Shown here: positions 1 to 12,500 of the stretch, one piece after another
How the letters are laid out: the number at the start of each line of letters is the position of its first letter
How positions within the stretch are numbered: position 1 is the first letter of the stretch
Source of the DNA: Micrococcus flavus
GTDB lineage: Bacteria; Actinomycetota; Actinomycetes; Actinomycetales; Micrococcaceae
Direction: 5' to 3'
Assembly (NCBI RefSeq): GCF_014204815.1
Contig: NZ_JACHMC010000001.1
Location: 992,001-1,056,000, forward strand
Length of the DNA stretch: 64,000 bases
Translations under genes and position numbers: made by a program
The notes under the pieces: generated by a model
What the model saw: only the letters and a program-made list of their open reading frames with translations
The model's database searches: none
What the model was told of the DNA's origin: nothing

Positions 1-281
1 GCGCCGTGCAGGGCCTCTGGTTCGGCCTGCTGCTCGGCCTGCTGTTCTCGATCTTCTCCCCGGGCTTCGGGTTCCTCTGGATCCTGCTCATCTCCCTGGG
101 CCTCGGCGCCCTGTGGGGTGCCGTCTTCGGGGCGATCGGCCACGCCGCGACCCGCGGCCGCCGCGACTTCAGCTCCCTGCAGACCATGGACGCCGCCTCG
201 TACGAGGTGCAGGTGGAGGCCGCCCACCTCGATCGGGCCCGCCAGACCCTGGGCGCCGGCCCGGCCGCCCCGCGCGCCTGA
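1..281 (+). CDS. general stress protein, C-terminal part (cut by window edge)
   Basis: The reading frame is open to the left edge, so only the C-terminal part is visible. It holds a glycine-rich hydrophobic stretch (phenylalanine, leucine and tryptophan repeats over about 40 residues), then GAIGHAATRGRRDFSS and a short region ending in a proline/alanine tail. This layout matches the glycine-zipper and C-terminal segment of the actinobacterial general stress protein 17M-like family, whose biochemical role is unknown. The true start lies outside the window; a GTG at base 6 is probably internal. The family assignment is from recognition only. Confidence 0.55.
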   Translation, partial: AVQGLWFGLLLGLLFSIFSPGFGFLWILLISLGLGALWGAVFGAIGHAATRGRRDFSSLQTMDAASYEVQVEAAHLDRARQTLGAGPAAPRA

Positions 282-373
282 CCCGTCCGCCGGCGGGGTC
301 GGCCCGCGCCGTCCGGTCTGGACAGGCCCCGCACCCCGCCCCGGCCCCGAGCCGAGCGGCCCGCATCCCTCGT

Positions 374-427
374 GTTGCGCTCACGACACGCCGTCGTCGT
401 GCGCAGGCGGCGAGTCGTGAGCGCAAC
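374..427. repeat. perfect 14-bp inverted repeat with nested stem
   Basis: GTTGCGCTCACGAC at 374-387 is exactly complementary to 414-427. Inside the 26-base loop, CGCCG (389-393) pairs with CGGCG (408-412). There is no T-run on either side. It may terminate the upstream stress-protein gene or be a mobile or regulatory palindrome. Confidence 0.55.
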
Positions 428-490
428 GGAGGAGGAGCAGCCCCGGACACGCCGCCCCCGTCCGTTTCGGGCCGACGCCGGCCGCTCTGG

Positions 491-496
491 TAGGGT
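491..496 (+). promoter_or_regulatory. probable -10 box for rpsD
   Basis: TAGGGT resembles the TAGRNT boxes that precede other transcription units in this window. It would give a leader of about 240 bases before rpsD. No clear -35 is visible. Confidence 0.35.
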
Positions 497-740
497 GGAC
501 CGGTCTGGCAGGCGCTGCGCCCCGGACGCATCCCCCTCGAACGGATCCCGCGGACACCCGCGTGCCCGGACGGGGGTCGCGCAGCGCATCAGTGGATGAC
601 GGGCGGCGGCACGCCCCTCAGCTCTCCTCAGGATCGCGGGGAGGCCAGGTTCGAGTCCCCTTGACCCGTGCGCGAGCACGGCGACGGACCCTCGAGACAA
701 ACCCCATCCGTGCCGCACGTCAAGGAAAGTGAGGACCACC

Positions 741-1367
741 ATGAGTGGCAACCTTCGCACCCGCCGCACCGTCCGGCACTCGCGCGCCCTGGGCATCGCC
801 CTGACCCCCAAGGCCGAGAAGTACATGGAGCGCCGCCCGTACGGCCCCGGCCAGCACGGCCGCGCCCGTCGCAAGCAGGACTCCGACTACGCGGTGCGCC
901 TGAAGGAGAAGCAGCGTCTGCGCGCTCAGTACAACATCCGCGAGGCGCAGATGCGTCGCTACTTCGAGGAGGCCAAGCGCACCGCCGGCCTGACCGGTGA
1001 GAACCTGGTCGAGCTCCTCGAGATGCGCCTGGACGCCCTCGTGCTGCGCGCCGGCTTCGCCCGCACCATCCAGCAGGCCCGCCAGCTCGTCGTGCACCGC
1101 CACATCATGGTGGACGGCAAGCGCGTGGACATCCCCTCGTTCCGCGTGAAGGAGGGCCAGATGATCCACGTGCACGAGCGCTCGGAGAAGATGGTGCCCT
1201 TCCAGCTGGCCGCCGCCGGCGCCCACCAGCAGGTCCTGCCCGCCACCCCGGGCTACCTGACCGTGGAGATCGAGAAGCTCCGCGCCACCCTGACGCGTCG
1301 CCCGAAGCGCTCCGAGGTCCCCGTGACCTGCGAGGAGCAGCTCGTGGTCGAGTACTACGCGCGCTGA
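741..1367 (+). CDS. rpsD: 30S ribosomal protein S4
   Basis: Primary 16S rRNA-binding protein of the small subunit, 208 residues, the usual length for the family. The N-terminal domain has the expected basic pattern (LTPKAEKYMERRPYGPGQHG). The S4 RNA-binding domain spans about residues 95-160 and contains LEMRLDALVLRAGFA and the VVHRHIMVDGKRV hairpin. It lacks the N-terminal zinc cysteines found in some S4 proteins. The ATG at 741 is chosen because AAGGAAAGTGAGG lies just upstream; an in-frame GTG at 729 has no such site. The gene appears monocistronic, with a long leader before it and a hairpin after it. Confidence 0.97.
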   Translation: MSGNLRTRRTVRHSRALGIALTPKAEKYMERRPYGPGQHGRARRKQDSDYAVRLKEKQRLRAQYNIREAQMRRYFEEAKRTAGLTGENLVELLEMRLDALVLRAGFARTIQQARQLVVHRHIMVDGKRVDIPSFRVKEGQMIHVHERSEKMVPFQLAAAGAHQQVLPATPGYLTVEIEKLRATLTRRPKRSEVPVTCEEQLVVEYYAR

Positions 1368-1412
1368 TCCGTCCCGCCGGGGCTCGCCCCGGACGACGGC
1401 GCCGCGTGCGTC

Positions 1413-1451
1413 CCGCAGGCCCGGTCCCCTTCACGGGGGCCGGGCCTGCGG
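1413..1451 (+). terminator. hairpin after rpsD
   Basis: A 17-base stem (1413-1429 with 1435-1451) contains one G-U wobble and encloses a 5-base loop. It lies about 45 bases after the rpsD stop and has no U-tract. It is a likely terminator or 3' end stabiliser. Confidence 0.7.
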
Positions 1452-1506
1452 CCTGTCCGGCCGCCGCGGACCCGGTGTGCTCCGGGGGTCGATGCGCCCG
1501 CGCCGG

Positions 1507-1512
1507 TAGAGT
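1507..1512 (+). promoter_or_regulatory. probable -10 box for the alaS operon
   Basis: TAGAGT lies 43 bases before the GTG of the small gene at 1556. It sits between the rpsD hairpin and the AGGAGG ribosome site at 1545-1550. Confidence 0.45.
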
Positions 1513-1555
1513 GGGGCCCGTGCGCCCGCCGGGGCGCCCATGTCAGGAGGACACC

Positions 1556-1900
1556 GTGATCCGTTCGCTGCTGCTGCTCGGCGCCGGCACCGCCGCCGGG
1601 TGGCTCGCCCATCGCGCGACCGAGTCGGGCCGCCGCGCCGCCGAGCAGGAGGCCGGCCGCCGCGTCCGCGAGACCCTGGACCCCACCCGCCTGGGCCGAT
1701 CCGCGGGCCAGGCCGTGGGGGACGCCGCCGCCGAGGCCGTCGCCCAGAGCGCCCAGGCCTTCACGGAGCGGCTGCGCGCCGACGCCCCGCCGTGGGTGTC
1801 CCAGCTGCTGGGCCCGGCGTCGTCGGCACGTACGACCATCCCCGGCGAGGCCGTCGACGCCCCCGCCGCCCCGACCACCCCGAAGGACCCGCACGCATGA
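1556..1900 (+). CDS. small membrane-anchored protein before alaS (DUF6167-like)
   Basis: 114 residues. A short hydrophobic N-terminus (IRSLLLLGAGTAAGWLAHRA) looks like a single membrane anchor or signal anchor. It is followed by an alanine/arginine-rich, probably helical middle and a proline/alanine tail. The GTG start has AGGAGG six bases upstream. The stop overlaps the alaS ATG (ATGA), so the two are translationally coupled. Actinobacteria often carry a small uncharacterised protein between rpsD and alaS (DUF6167 in Streptomyces), and this gene is in that position. The family name is inferred from position and shape. Function unknown. Confidence 0.7.
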   Translation: MIRSLLLLGAGTAAGWLAHRATESGRRAAEQEAGRRVRETLDPTRLGRSAGQAVGDAAAEAVAQSAQAFTERLRADAPPWVSQLLGPASSARTTIPGEAVDAPAAPTTPKDPHA

Positions 1901-4608
1901 AGTCCCACGAGATCGCCCGCCGCTGGACGGCCTACTTCGAGCAGCGCGGCCACCTGGCCGTGCCCTCGGCCTCCCTGGTCTCCCCGGACCCCTCGCTGCT
2001 GTTCACCGTGGCCGGCATGGTCCCGTTCATCCCGTACTTCCTGGGGGAGCAGACCCCTCCCGCGCCCCGCGCCGTGTCCGTGCAGAAGTGCATCCGCACC
2101 GCGGACATCGAGGAGGTCGGCAAGACCGTCCGCCACGGCACGTTCTTCCAGATGTGCGGCAACTTCTCCTTCGGTGACTACTTCAAGGAGAAGGCCATCC
2201 CGCTGGCCTGGGAGCTGCTGACCACTCCGGTGGCGGACGGCGGGTTCGGCCTGGACCCCGACCGCCTCTGGGTCACCGTGTACGAGGAGGACGACGAGGC
2301 CGCGCGCATCTGGCGTGAGGACGTCGGCGTGCCCGCCGAGCGCATCCAGCGCATGGGCACGGCGGACAACTACTGGAACACCGGCCAGCCCGGCCCCGGC
2401 GGCCCCTGCTCTGAGATCTTCTACGACCGCGGCCCGGAGTACGGCGCGGAGGGCGGGCCCGCGGCGGACGACACCCGCTACATCGAGATCTGGAACCTCG
2501 TGTTCATGCAGTACCGGCTCTCCCAGGTGCGCTCGAAGGACGACTTCGACGTGGCCGGCGAGCTGCAGAACAAGAACATCGACACGGGCCTCGGCCTCGA
2601 GCGCCTCGCCATGATCCTCCAGGGCGTGGAGAACATGTACGAGACGGACCAGGTCCGCCCCGTGCTCGACCGCGCCGCGGAGCTGGCCGGCCGCGAGTAC
2701 TCCTCCACCGAGGACCCGTCCGACCCGCACTACGAGGACGACGTGCGCCTGCGCATGGTGGCCGACCACGTCCGCTCGGCCCTGATGCTGATCGGCGACG
2801 GCGTGACCCCCGGCAACGAGGGCCGCGGCTACGTGCTGCGCCGCCTGATCCGCCGCGTGGTGCGCGCCCTGCGCCTCATGGGCGTCACCGAGCCGGTGTT
2901 CCCCGAGCTGCTGCCGGTGTCCCGCGACGCGATGTCCGGCGCCTACCCCGTGGTGGCCGAGGAGTTCGACCGCATCTCCCGCATCGCGTATGCCGAGGAG
3001 AAGGCGTTCCTGCGCACGATCGCCGCGGGCACCGCCCGCCTCGACTCCGCCCTCGCCCAGGCCCGCGACGCCGGCGCGGGCGTGGCCGGCGCGGACGCGT
3101 TCGAGCTGCACGACACCTACGGCTTCCCGATCGAGCTGACCCTCGAGATCGCGGAGGAGGCCGGCGTCGCCGTGGACCAGGAGGGCTTCCGCGCCCTGAT
3201 GGCCGAGCAGCGCGACCGCGCCCGCGCGGACGCCAAGGCCAAGAAGTCCGGCCACGGCGACACCGCCGTGTACCAGCGGCTGCGCGCCGAGGGCCAGACG
3301 CATTTCACCGGCTACACCGAGCACACCACCGAGTCCGTGGTCCGCGGCCTGCTGGCCGGCGGCGAGGAGGTCGTGTCCGCGGGGGCCGGCCAGGAGGTCG
3401 AGCTCATCCTGGACGCCACGCCGTTCTACGCCGAGTCCGGCGGCCAGGCCGCCGACACCGGCCTGATCACGGGCGACGGGTTCACCCTCGAGGTCCTCGA
3501 CGTCCAGGCGCCGGTCAAGGGCCTGTCCGTGCACAGGGTGCGCGTGGCCGAGGGCGAGGTGCCCGTGGGCGCCGACGCCGTCGGCCGGATCGACCTGCAG
3601 CGCCGCCTGGACGGTGAGAAGGCGCACTCCGGCACGCACCTGGTGCACGCCGCGCTGCACCAGGTCCTCGGCCCGGAGGCCACGCAGTCCGGCTCCTTCA
3701 ACAAGGAGGGCTACCTGCGCTTCGACTTCCGCTGGGCGGAGGCCGTGTCCGCCATGGCGCGCTCGGAGATCGAGGACGTCGTGAACATCGCCATTCGGGA
3801 CGACCACCAGGTCCTCACCCAGGAGATGTCCCTGGACGAGGCCCGGAGGATGGGCGCGATGTCCCTGTTCGGCGAGAAGTACGGTGACCGGGTGCGCGTC
3901 GTGGAGATCGACGGCGCGTGGTCCCGCGAGCTCTGCGGCGGCACCCACGTGGGGCGCACCGCCCAGATCGGCTCACTGACCCTGCTGGGCGAGCAGTCCG
4001 TGGGCTCGGGCAACCGGCGCGTCGAGGCCCTCGTGGGCCTGGACTCCTTCCGCCACCTCGCCGCCGAACGGAGCCTGGTCTCCGACCTCTCGGAGATGTT
4101 CAAGGCGCCCGCGGACCAGCTCAAGGACCGCATCGCGGCCACCATGGACCGGCTCAAGGCCGCCGAGAAGCAGGTGGCCGAGCTCCAGGCGAAGGCCCTG
4201 CAGGCCCAGGCCGGCCAGCTGGCCGCCCAGGCGCGCCCGGAGACGACGACGTCCGGGACGTCCGTCTCCGTGCTCACCCACCACGTGGGCGAGGTGGCCG
4301 GCGACCAGCTCCGCTCCCTCGTGCTCGACCTGCGCGCCCGCCTCGAGAACGCCGCCGGGAACGCGGCCGGCACCGCCGTGCTCGTCGCCCTGACCGGCGA
4401 GGCCAAGGGGCGCCCGCTCGTCGTCGTCGCCACCAACGAGGCCGCGCGCGCCGCCGGCCTCAAGGCCGGCGCCATGGTCAAGACCGCCACCGGCGTGCTC
4501 GGCGGCGGCGGCGGCGGCAAGGACGACGTCGCCCAGGGCGGCGGCCAGGACGCCTCCGCCGTGCCGCAGGCCCTCGACGCCGTCCGCGCCGCCGTGCGGG
4601 ACGCCTGA
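1897..4608 (+). CDS. alaS: alanine--tRNA ligase
   Basis: Charges tRNA-Ala with alanine in the cytoplasm and hydrolyses misacylated Ser- or Gly-tRNA-Ala. 903 residues, normal for the family. The class II catalytic core is at the N-terminus (FEQRGHLAVPSASLV, GNFSFGDYFKE, GRGYVLRRLIRR). The editing domain has HSGTH at about residue 577 and CGGTH at about 679, the zinc and catalytic positions. The C-terminal C-Ala domain ends with the glycine run VLGGGGGGKDD and AQGGG. The ATG at 1897 is preferred because the protein begins with the family's MKSHEIARRW and overlaps the upstream stop. A longer in-frame extension upstream is out-of-frame coding of the small gene. Confidence 0.97.
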   Translation: MKSHEIARRWTAYFEQRGHLAVPSASLVSPDPSLLFTVAGMVPFIPYFLGEQTPPAPRAVSVQKCIRTADIEEVGKTVRHGTFFQMCGNFSFGDYFKEKAIPLAWELLTTPVADGGFGLDPDRLWVTVYEEDDEAARIWREDVGVPAERIQRMGTADNYWNTGQPGPGGPCSEIFYDRGPEYGAEGGPAADDTRYIEIWNLVFMQYRLSQVRSKDDFDVAGELQNKNIDTGLGLERLAMILQGVENMYETDQVRPVLDRAAELAGREYSSTEDPSDPHYEDDVRLRMVADHVRSALMLIGDGVTPGNEGRGYVLRRLIRRVVRALRLMGVTEPVFPELLPVSRDAMSGAYPVVAEEFDRISRIAYAEEKAFLRTIAAGTARLDSALAQARDAGAGVAGADAFELHDTYGFPIELTLEIAEEAGVAVDQEGFRALMAEQRDRARADAKAKKSGHGDTAVYQRLRAEGQTHFTGYTEHTTESVVRGLLAGGEEVVSAGAGQEVELILDATPFYAESGGQAADTGLITGDGFTLEVLDVQAPVKGLSVHRVRVAEGEVPVGADAVGRIDLQRRLDGEKAHSGTHLVHAALHQVLGPEATQSGSFNKEGYLRFDFRWAEAVSAMARSEIEDVVNIAIRDDHQVLTQEMSLDEARRMGAMSLFGEKYGDRVRVVEIDGAWSRELCGGTHVGRTAQIGSLTLLGEQSVGSGNRRVEALVGLDSFRHLAAERSLVSDLSEMFKAPADQLKDRIAATMDRLKAAEKQVAELQAKALQAQAGQLAAQARPETTTSGTSVSVLTHHVGEVAGDQLRSLVLDLRARLENAAGNAAGTAVLVALTGEAKGRPLVVVATNEAARAAGLKAGAMVKTATGVLGGGGGGKDDVAQGGGQDASAVPQALDAVRAAVRDA

Positions 4609-4621
4609 GGTCTTGCCCGAC

Positions 4622-5176
4622 GTGGACGCCGCGCACGGCCGACCCGCCCCCGACCCGACCGGTCCCGCCGACGGGCCGGGGGCGGACGCCGTGGTCCGCG
4701 GGCGCATGCTCGCGGTGGACGTCGGACGTGCCCGGGTGGGGCTCGCGGCCTCCGACCCCGACGGGCTCGTGGCCACCCCCGTGGCCACGCTCCGCCGCGA
4801 CGTGCGCGGCCGGCGCGACCTCGACGAGCTCGCCGGCCACGCCGCGGAGCTGGACGTCGTGGCCGTGGTGGTGGGCCTGCCGCTGAACCTGCGCGGGGAG
4901 CACACCCCGTCCACGGACGACGCCCTCGCCTACGCCGCGGCCGTCCGCGAGCGCCTGGCCCGGGACGGTCGGCACGTGCCCGTCCGGCTCGTGGACGAGC
5001 GCCTGAGCACGGTGACGGCCCAGGCGGGCCTGCACCGGGCCGGGCGCCGGGTCAAGGACAGCCGGGACGTGATCGACCAGGCCGCCGCCGTGGCCATCCT
5101 GCAGTCCGCGCTCGACGAGCAGCGGCGGACCGGCACGTGGGCCGGCGCGCCCGCCGAGGAGGAGACCGACCGATGA
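4622..5176 (+). CDS. ruvX: Holliday junction resolvase RuvX/YqgF family
   Basis: RNase H-like nuclease (YqgF family), proposed to resolve recombination intermediates or to act in 16S rRNA 5' maturation. Motifs: LAVDVGRARVGLA with the first catalytic aspartate, VVVGLPLNLRG, LVDERLSTVTAQ, and DVIDQAAAVAILQ with the last acidic residue. An N-terminal proline/aspartate-rich tail of about 28 residues precedes the fold. The start is uncertain. GTG 4622 sits 11 bases after GAGG, TTG 4613 is too close to it, and ATG 4706 is exactly where the conserved fold begins. The gene is 13 bases after alaS and overlaps mltG by 4 bases, as in many actinobacteria. Confidence 0.9.
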   Translation: MDAAHGRPAPDPTGPADGPGADAVVRGRMLAVDVGRARVGLAASDPDGLVATPVATLRRDVRGRRDLDELAGHAAELDVVAVVVGLPLNLRGEHTPSTDDALAYAAAVRERLARDGRHVPVRLVDERLSTVTAQAGLHRAGRRVKDSRDVIDQAAAVAILQSALDEQRRTGTWAGAPAEEETDR

Positions 5177-6582
5177 GCACCCCGCCCGAGACTCCGCACT
5201 GGCACGACGAGGAGCCCGACGACGACCTCGACGTGTTCTCCTTCGTGCACCACGACGACGAGGACGCGGACGGGGGCGACCCCGCGGACCGCACCGGGTC
5301 CGGACGTGGCGAGGCCGGCCGGGACGGGGGCGACGCCGTCGACGCGGACGGTGCCGCCGCGGGGGCCGCGCGTCCCCGCCGGGCGCTCGGCGTCGGCGGG
5401 CCGCGGGGGCGGCTGCGCGCCGGTCTGGCCGGGGCGTCCGCGCGCACCCGGGACGCGGTGGCCCGCGTGGCCCCGGCGCGCGGGCGGGCCTCCGGAGCGG
5501 CCCCCGCGGCCGGCCACGGGGCCTACGCCCGAGGCGGCCGCTCCGGCCGCGGGCTGCGCACCGCGCTCGTGCTGGGTCTGGTGGCCCTCGCCGTCGTGGT
5601 GGGGGCGGCGTGGCTGACGCGCGGGCTGTTCGCGCCGGCGGACCGTCCCGAGGCCTCGGGCGAGGACGTCACGTTCACCGTCCGCCCCGGGGAGGACCTG
5701 GGCTCGATCGCCGCCCGGCTCGACGAGCGCGGCATCGTGGCCTCGGACCGCGCGGTGCTGGCGGCCGCGGAGGAGGCCGGCGAGACCTCGGTCGGGGCGG
5801 GGGACTACGTCCTGCGCGAGCGGATGCCCGCGGCGGACGCGCTGGCGGTCCTGCAGGGCCGGGCCGACGGCGCCGCCCACTACGTGCTCGTGGGCCGCGG
5901 CCAGTGGCTCGACGAGGCCCTCGACGCCCTGGCCGAGTCCACCGGCATCCCGCGGGCGGAGTTCGACGCGGCCGCGGCGGACCCCACGGCGTACGGCGTG
6001 CCGGCCGAGGCCCCGAGCCTCGAGGGCTGGCTGGACCCCGGCGAGCACTATCCGCCCGTGGACGCGGGCGCCGAGGACATCCTGGCCGAACTGGTCAAGC
6101 CCCGCCTGGCGTTCCTCGAGCAGCACGGGGTGACGGACCCGGCCGAGCAGCAGCGGGTGGTCACCGTCGCCTCCATCCTGGAGGCCGAGGCCCTGCCGAA
6201 GGACTACCCCCGCGTGGCCGGCGTGATCGAGAACCGCCTGGCGGACGTGGACGCGGAGACCCGGGGCCTGCTCCAGGTGGACTCCACCGTCAACTACGGC
6301 CTCGGCCGCCGGAACCTGCAGTTCACCTCCGCCCAGCGCGCGGACGAGTCCAACCCGTACAACACCTACCAGCACCGGGGCCTGCCGCCCGGGCCCATCG
6401 GGATGCCCTCGGACGCCGCGGTGGAGGGCGCCCTGGACCCGGTGCCCTCGGAGGACCTCTACTGGGTGACCGTGGACATCGCCACCGGACGCACGGAGTT
6501 CTCCCAGACCTACGAGCAGCACCGGGAGTACCAGGAGCAGTTCCGCCGGTACTGCGCCCAGAACCCGGAGATCTGCTCGTGA
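5173..6582 (+). CDS. mltG: endolytic murein transglycosylase MltG
   Basis: Membrane-bound lytic transglycosylase that cleaves nascent peptidoglycan strands (YceG-like). 469 residues. An acidic, disordered cytoplasmic N-terminus of about 130 residues is rich in aspartate, glycine and arginine. One transmembrane helix follows (LRTALVLGLVALAVVVGAAW, about 129-148). Next come a LysM-like subdomain (VRPGEDLGSIAARLDERGI) and the catalytic domain, with the conserved glutamate in ASILEAEAL and with YNTYQHRGLPPGPI. The ATG overlaps the ruvX stop and the gene's own stop overlaps aroE. The long acidic N-terminal region is typical of actinobacterial MltG. Confidence 0.93.
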   Translation: MSTPPETPHWHDEEPDDDLDVFSFVHHDDEDADGGDPADRTGSGRGEAGRDGGDAVDADGAAAGAARPRRALGVGGPRGRLRAGLAGASARTRDAVARVAPARGRASGAAPAAGHGAYARGGRSGRGLRTALVLGLVALAVVVGAAWLTRGLFAPADRPEASGEDVTFTVRPGEDLGSIAARLDERGIVASDRAVLAAAEEAGETSVGAGDYVLRERMPAADALAVLQGRADGAAHYVLVGRGQWLDEALDALAESTGIPRAEFDAAAADPTAYGVPAEAPSLEGWLDPGEHYPPVDAGAEDILAELVKPRLAFLEQHGVTDPAEQQRVVTVASILEAEALPKDYPRVAGVIENRLADVDAETRGLLQVDSTVNYGLGRRNLQFTSAQRADESNPYNTYQHRGLPPGPIGMPSDAAVEGALDPVPSEDLYWVTVDIATGRTEFSQTYEQHREYQEQFRRYCAQNPEICS

Positions 6583-7550
6583 GCCCGGCGGCCGCCCCCC
6601 GCCTGCGCGCGGCGGTCCTGGGCCGCCCGGTGGCCCACTCGCTCTCCCCGGTCCTGCACCGCGCCGCGTGCGCCGTGCTCGGCCTGGACGTGGACTACAC
6701 CCGCGAGGACCTGGGCGAGGACGAGGTGGCCGGGTTCCTCGCGCACCGGCTGGGCGCGCCGGGTTGCGCCGCGGCGCCCGCCGCCCTCGGCGACGGCGAG
6801 GACTGGCTGGGCTGCTCCGTGACCATGCCCCTGAAGGCCGCCGTGGTGGCCGCCGCCGACGAGCGGACGGCCCGCGTGCGCGCCCTGGGCGTGGCCAACA
6901 CGCTGGTGCGGGACCACCCCGACCACCCGGGGCGCATCCTCGCCCACAACACGGACGTGGACGGGATCGTCCGGGCCCTGGCCGACGGCGGCCTGGACGC
7001 CTCCGCCCGTGGCGGCACGGTGGGCGTCCTCGGGAACGGGGGCACGGCCTCGGCCGCCGTGGCCGCGGCCCACGCCCTCGGGGCGGACGCCGTGCGGTTC
7101 GGGGTGCGAGAGCCCGGGCGGGCCGCCGACGTCGTCCGGCTGGCCCGCGGCCTCGGGATGGAGGCCGTCGCGTGCGGGCAGGAGGAGCTCGTGGCCGGGG
7201 CGGGCCGGCTGCGCGCCGTGGTGGCCACCCTGCCGCCGCGCGCGGCGGATCCGCTGGCGGAGGCGGTCGCCGACGCCGCGCTGCCCCCGCTGCTGGACGC
7301 GGCCTACGACCCGTGGCCCTCCGCGCTCGCCCGCGCCTGGTCGGCGGCCGGGGGCACCGTGGTCTCCGGCGTGGCGATGCTCCTGCACCAGGGGGTGGAG
7401 CAGGTGCGCCTGTTCACCGAGCGGCCCCGCCGGGAGCGGGGCGTCGCCGAACCGGACTGGGCGGCCGTCACGCGCGCCGCCGCGCAGGCCCTCGGCCCCG
7501 CGGCCCTGCCGGGCGGGGTCACACGGCGCGGCGCGCGCGGGGGTGCGTGA
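6579..7550 (+). CDS. aroE: shikimate dehydrogenase
   Basis: NADP-dependent reduction of 3-dehydroshikimate to shikimate. 323 residues. The substrate pocket is seen as [10 protein letters not shown]. The catalytic lysine is in [10 protein letters not shown] and the Asn/Asp pair in HNTDVDGI. The nucleotide-binding turn is [11 protein letters not shown], so the usual GAGG is replaced by GNGG. The late [12 protein letters not shown] motif is present. The GTG start overlaps the mltG stop. It is followed by aroC, aroK and aroB, so four shikimate-pathway steps are made together. The sequence is somewhat longer than the roughly 275-residue E. coli enzyme, with extra loops. Confidence 0.93.
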   Translation: MSPAAAPRLRAAVLGRPVAHSLSPVLHRAACAVLGLDVDYTREDLGEDEVAGFLAHRLGAPGCAAAPAALGDGEDWLGCSVTMPLKAAVVAAADERTARVRALGVANTLVRDHPDHPGRILAHNTDVDGIVRALADGGLDASARGGTVGVLGNGGTASAAVAAAHALGADAVRFGVREPGRAADVVRLARGLGMEAVACGQEELVAGAGRLRAVVATLPPRAADPLAEAVADAALPPLLDAAYDPWPSALARAWSAAGGTVVSGVAMLLHQGVEQVRLFTERPRRERGVAEPDWAAVTRAAAQALGPAALPGGVTRRGARGGA

Positions 7551-7563
7551 GAGGATCGGGCGT

Positions 7564-10612
<3,049 letters not shown>

Positions 10613-10622
10613 GCCTCGCCAG

Positions 10623-10628
10623 TACACT
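10623..10628 (+). promoter_or_regulatory. probable -10 box for efp-nusB
   Basis: TACACT is embedded in the palindrome GCCAGT-AC-ACTGGC (10619-10632) just after the aroB stop. It lies 67 bases before efp. The symmetry could be an operator or coincidence. Confidence 0.4.
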
Positions 10629-10695
10629 GGCAGGCGCACACTGACAGACAAGGACGCGGGCCCGGCGTGGCCCGCAGCAGATCGGGAGAGACCAC

Positions 10696-11259
10696 GTGGC
10701 GACCACCAACGACATCAAGAACGGCTCCGTGCTGAACCTGGAGGGCCAGCTCTGGAACGTCATCGAGTTCCAGCACGTGAAGCCGGGCAAGGGCGGCGCG
10801 TTCGTGCGCACCAAGATGAAGAACATCACCACCGGCAAGGTCGTGGACAAGACCTTCAATGCCGGCACCAAGGTGGAGTTCGCCACCGTGGACCGCTCGG
10901 ACTACCAGTACCTGTACCAGGACGGCGAGGACTACGTCTTCATGGACGTCAAGGACTACGACCAGATCACGGTGCCCGCCGCCGTCGTGGGCGACGCCGC
11001 CCGGTTCATGCTGGAGAACACCCAGGTGGTCATCGCCCTGAACGAGGGCACCCCGCTGTACCTCGAGATGCCGGCCTCCGTGGTCCTGGAGATCACCTAC
11101 ACCGAGCCGGGCCTGCAAGGGGACCGCTCCTCGGCCGGCACCAAGCCCGCCACCGTGGAGACCGGCGCCGAGATCCAGGTGCCGCTGTTCGTGGAGCAGG
11201 GCACCCGCGTCAAGGTGGACACCCGCTCCGGCGACTACCTGGGCCGCGTGAATGACTGA
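10696..11259 (+). CDS. efp: translation elongation factor P
   Basis: Relieves ribosome stalling at polyproline stretches. 187 residues in three beta-barrel domains, normal length. The tip loop that reaches the peptidyl-transferase centre reads [10 protein letters not shown], with lysine at the usually modified position. Actinobacteria of this type generally lack the beta-lysylation enzymes and are thought to use the bare lysine; no modification gene is visible nearby. The C-terminal signature [25 protein letters not shown] is complete apart from normal variation. The GTG start follows a GGGAGAG ribosome site. It overlaps nusB by 8 bases. Confidence 0.97.
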   Translation: MATTNDIKNGSVLNLEGQLWNVIEFQHVKPGKGGAFVRTKMKNITTGKVVDKTFNAGTKVEFATVDRSDYQYLYQDGEDYVFMDVKDYDQITVPAAVVGDAARFMLENTQVVIALNEGTPLYLEMPASVVLEITYTEPGLQGDRSSAGTKPATVETGAEIQVPLFVEQGTRVKVDTRSGDYLGRVND

Positions 11260-11701
11260 CACCCCCTCCCCGTCCGCCGCGAAGCGGGGGACCACGGCCC
11301 GCAGCCGCTCCCGGCAGCGCGCCGTGGAGATCCTCTTCGAGGCCGAGGCCCGCGGGTCCAGCGTCCTCGAGGGCATCCGCACGCGCCGGGAGAGCACGGA
11401 CCTGCAGGTCAACGAGTACACCCAGCGGCTCGTGGAGGGCGTGATCGCGGACCAGGAGCGCCTGGACGAGGCCCTGACCTCGTACTCGCGGGGCTGGCCC
11501 CTGGACCGCATGCCCGCCGTGGACCGTGCCATCCTCCGCGTCGGTGCGTGGGAGCTGCTGTTCCAGGACGATGTGCCGGACGGCGTCGCCGTATCCGAGG
11601 CCGTGGCCCTCGCCGCGGCGCTGTCCACCGACGACTCGCCCGAGTTCGTGAACGGCCTCCTGGGCCGGCTGCAGCAGGTCAAGCCCACTCTGCTCGCCTG
11701 A
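11252..11701 (+). CDS. nusB: transcription antitermination factor NusB
   Basis: Binds boxA RNA with NusE (S10) for rRNA antitermination. 149 residues. It is all-helical, with the arginine-rich RNA-binding N-terminus [18 protein letters not shown], followed by [19 protein letters not shown] and the C-terminal [14 protein letters not shown] signature. The ATG overlaps the end of efp by 8 bases, an actinobacterial arrangement. A large hairpin follows 20 bases after the stop and closes the unit. Confidence 0.96.
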   Translation: MTDTPSPSAAKRGTTARSRSRQRAVEILFEAEARGSSVLEGIRTRRESTDLQVNEYTQRLVEGVIADQERLDEALTSYSRGWPLDRMPAVDRAILRVGAWELLFQDDVPDGVAVSEAVALAAALSTDDSPEFVNGLLGRLQQVKPTLLA

Positions 11702-11721
11702 GCCCGCCCGCTCCCTCCCCA

Positions 11722-11763
11722 CGGCCCGGGGCCGGCGTCATCCGCGACGCCGGCCCCGGGCCG
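11722..11763 (+). terminator. perfect 18-bp hairpin after nusB
   Basis: CGGCCCGGGGCCGGCGTC (11722-11739) is perfectly complementary to 11746-11763 around a 6-base loop. There is no U-tract; the next bases are CGCTGG. The -10-like box for pyrR follows at 11770, so this cleanly separates the two operons. Confidence 0.85.
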
Positions 11764-11769
11764 CGCTGG

Positions 11770-11775
11770 TAGCCT
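11770..11775 (+). promoter_or_regulatory. probable -10 box for the pyr operon
   Basis: TAGCCT directly follows the nusB hairpin. A start near 11782 would give a leader of about 90 bases that contains the PyrR-binding motif. The -35 would fall within the hairpin sequence. Confidence 0.45.
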
Positions 11776-11830
11776 CGGAGGAGCGCCCGAGCCCGGCCCC
11801 GCGCCGACGCGGCGGGCGCGCACCGCATCC

Positions 11831-12497
<667 letters not shown>

Positions 12498-12500
12498 GCC

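Larger units (their letters stand above)
282..740. other. 459-base intergenic region before rpsD
   Basis: No convincing protein gene lies here. It holds a perfect 14-base inverted repeat (374-387 with 414-427), a -10-like TAGGGT at 491-496 that may drive rpsD, and a tRNA-like stretch around 575-665 that does not fold as a tRNA. The leader from about 500 to 740 is long for this genome. It could carry an S4 autoregulatory structure, since S4 represses its own synthesis in other bacteria; that is inference. Confidence 0.5.

Noticed and set aside
575-665. tRNA-like segment before rpsD
   Set aside because: A T-loop-like GGTTCGAGTCC is present, but the T stem, anticodon stem and acceptor arm do not pair properly, so I do not call a tRNA.
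1540-1896. N-terminal extension of alaS in frame upstream of 1897
   Set aside because: Translation is arginine/proline-rich nonsense over the small anchor gene. The family start MKSHEIARRW is at 1897.
4501-4518. GGC trinucleotide run
   Set aside because: It encodes the conserved glycine stretch of the AlaRS C-terminal domain.
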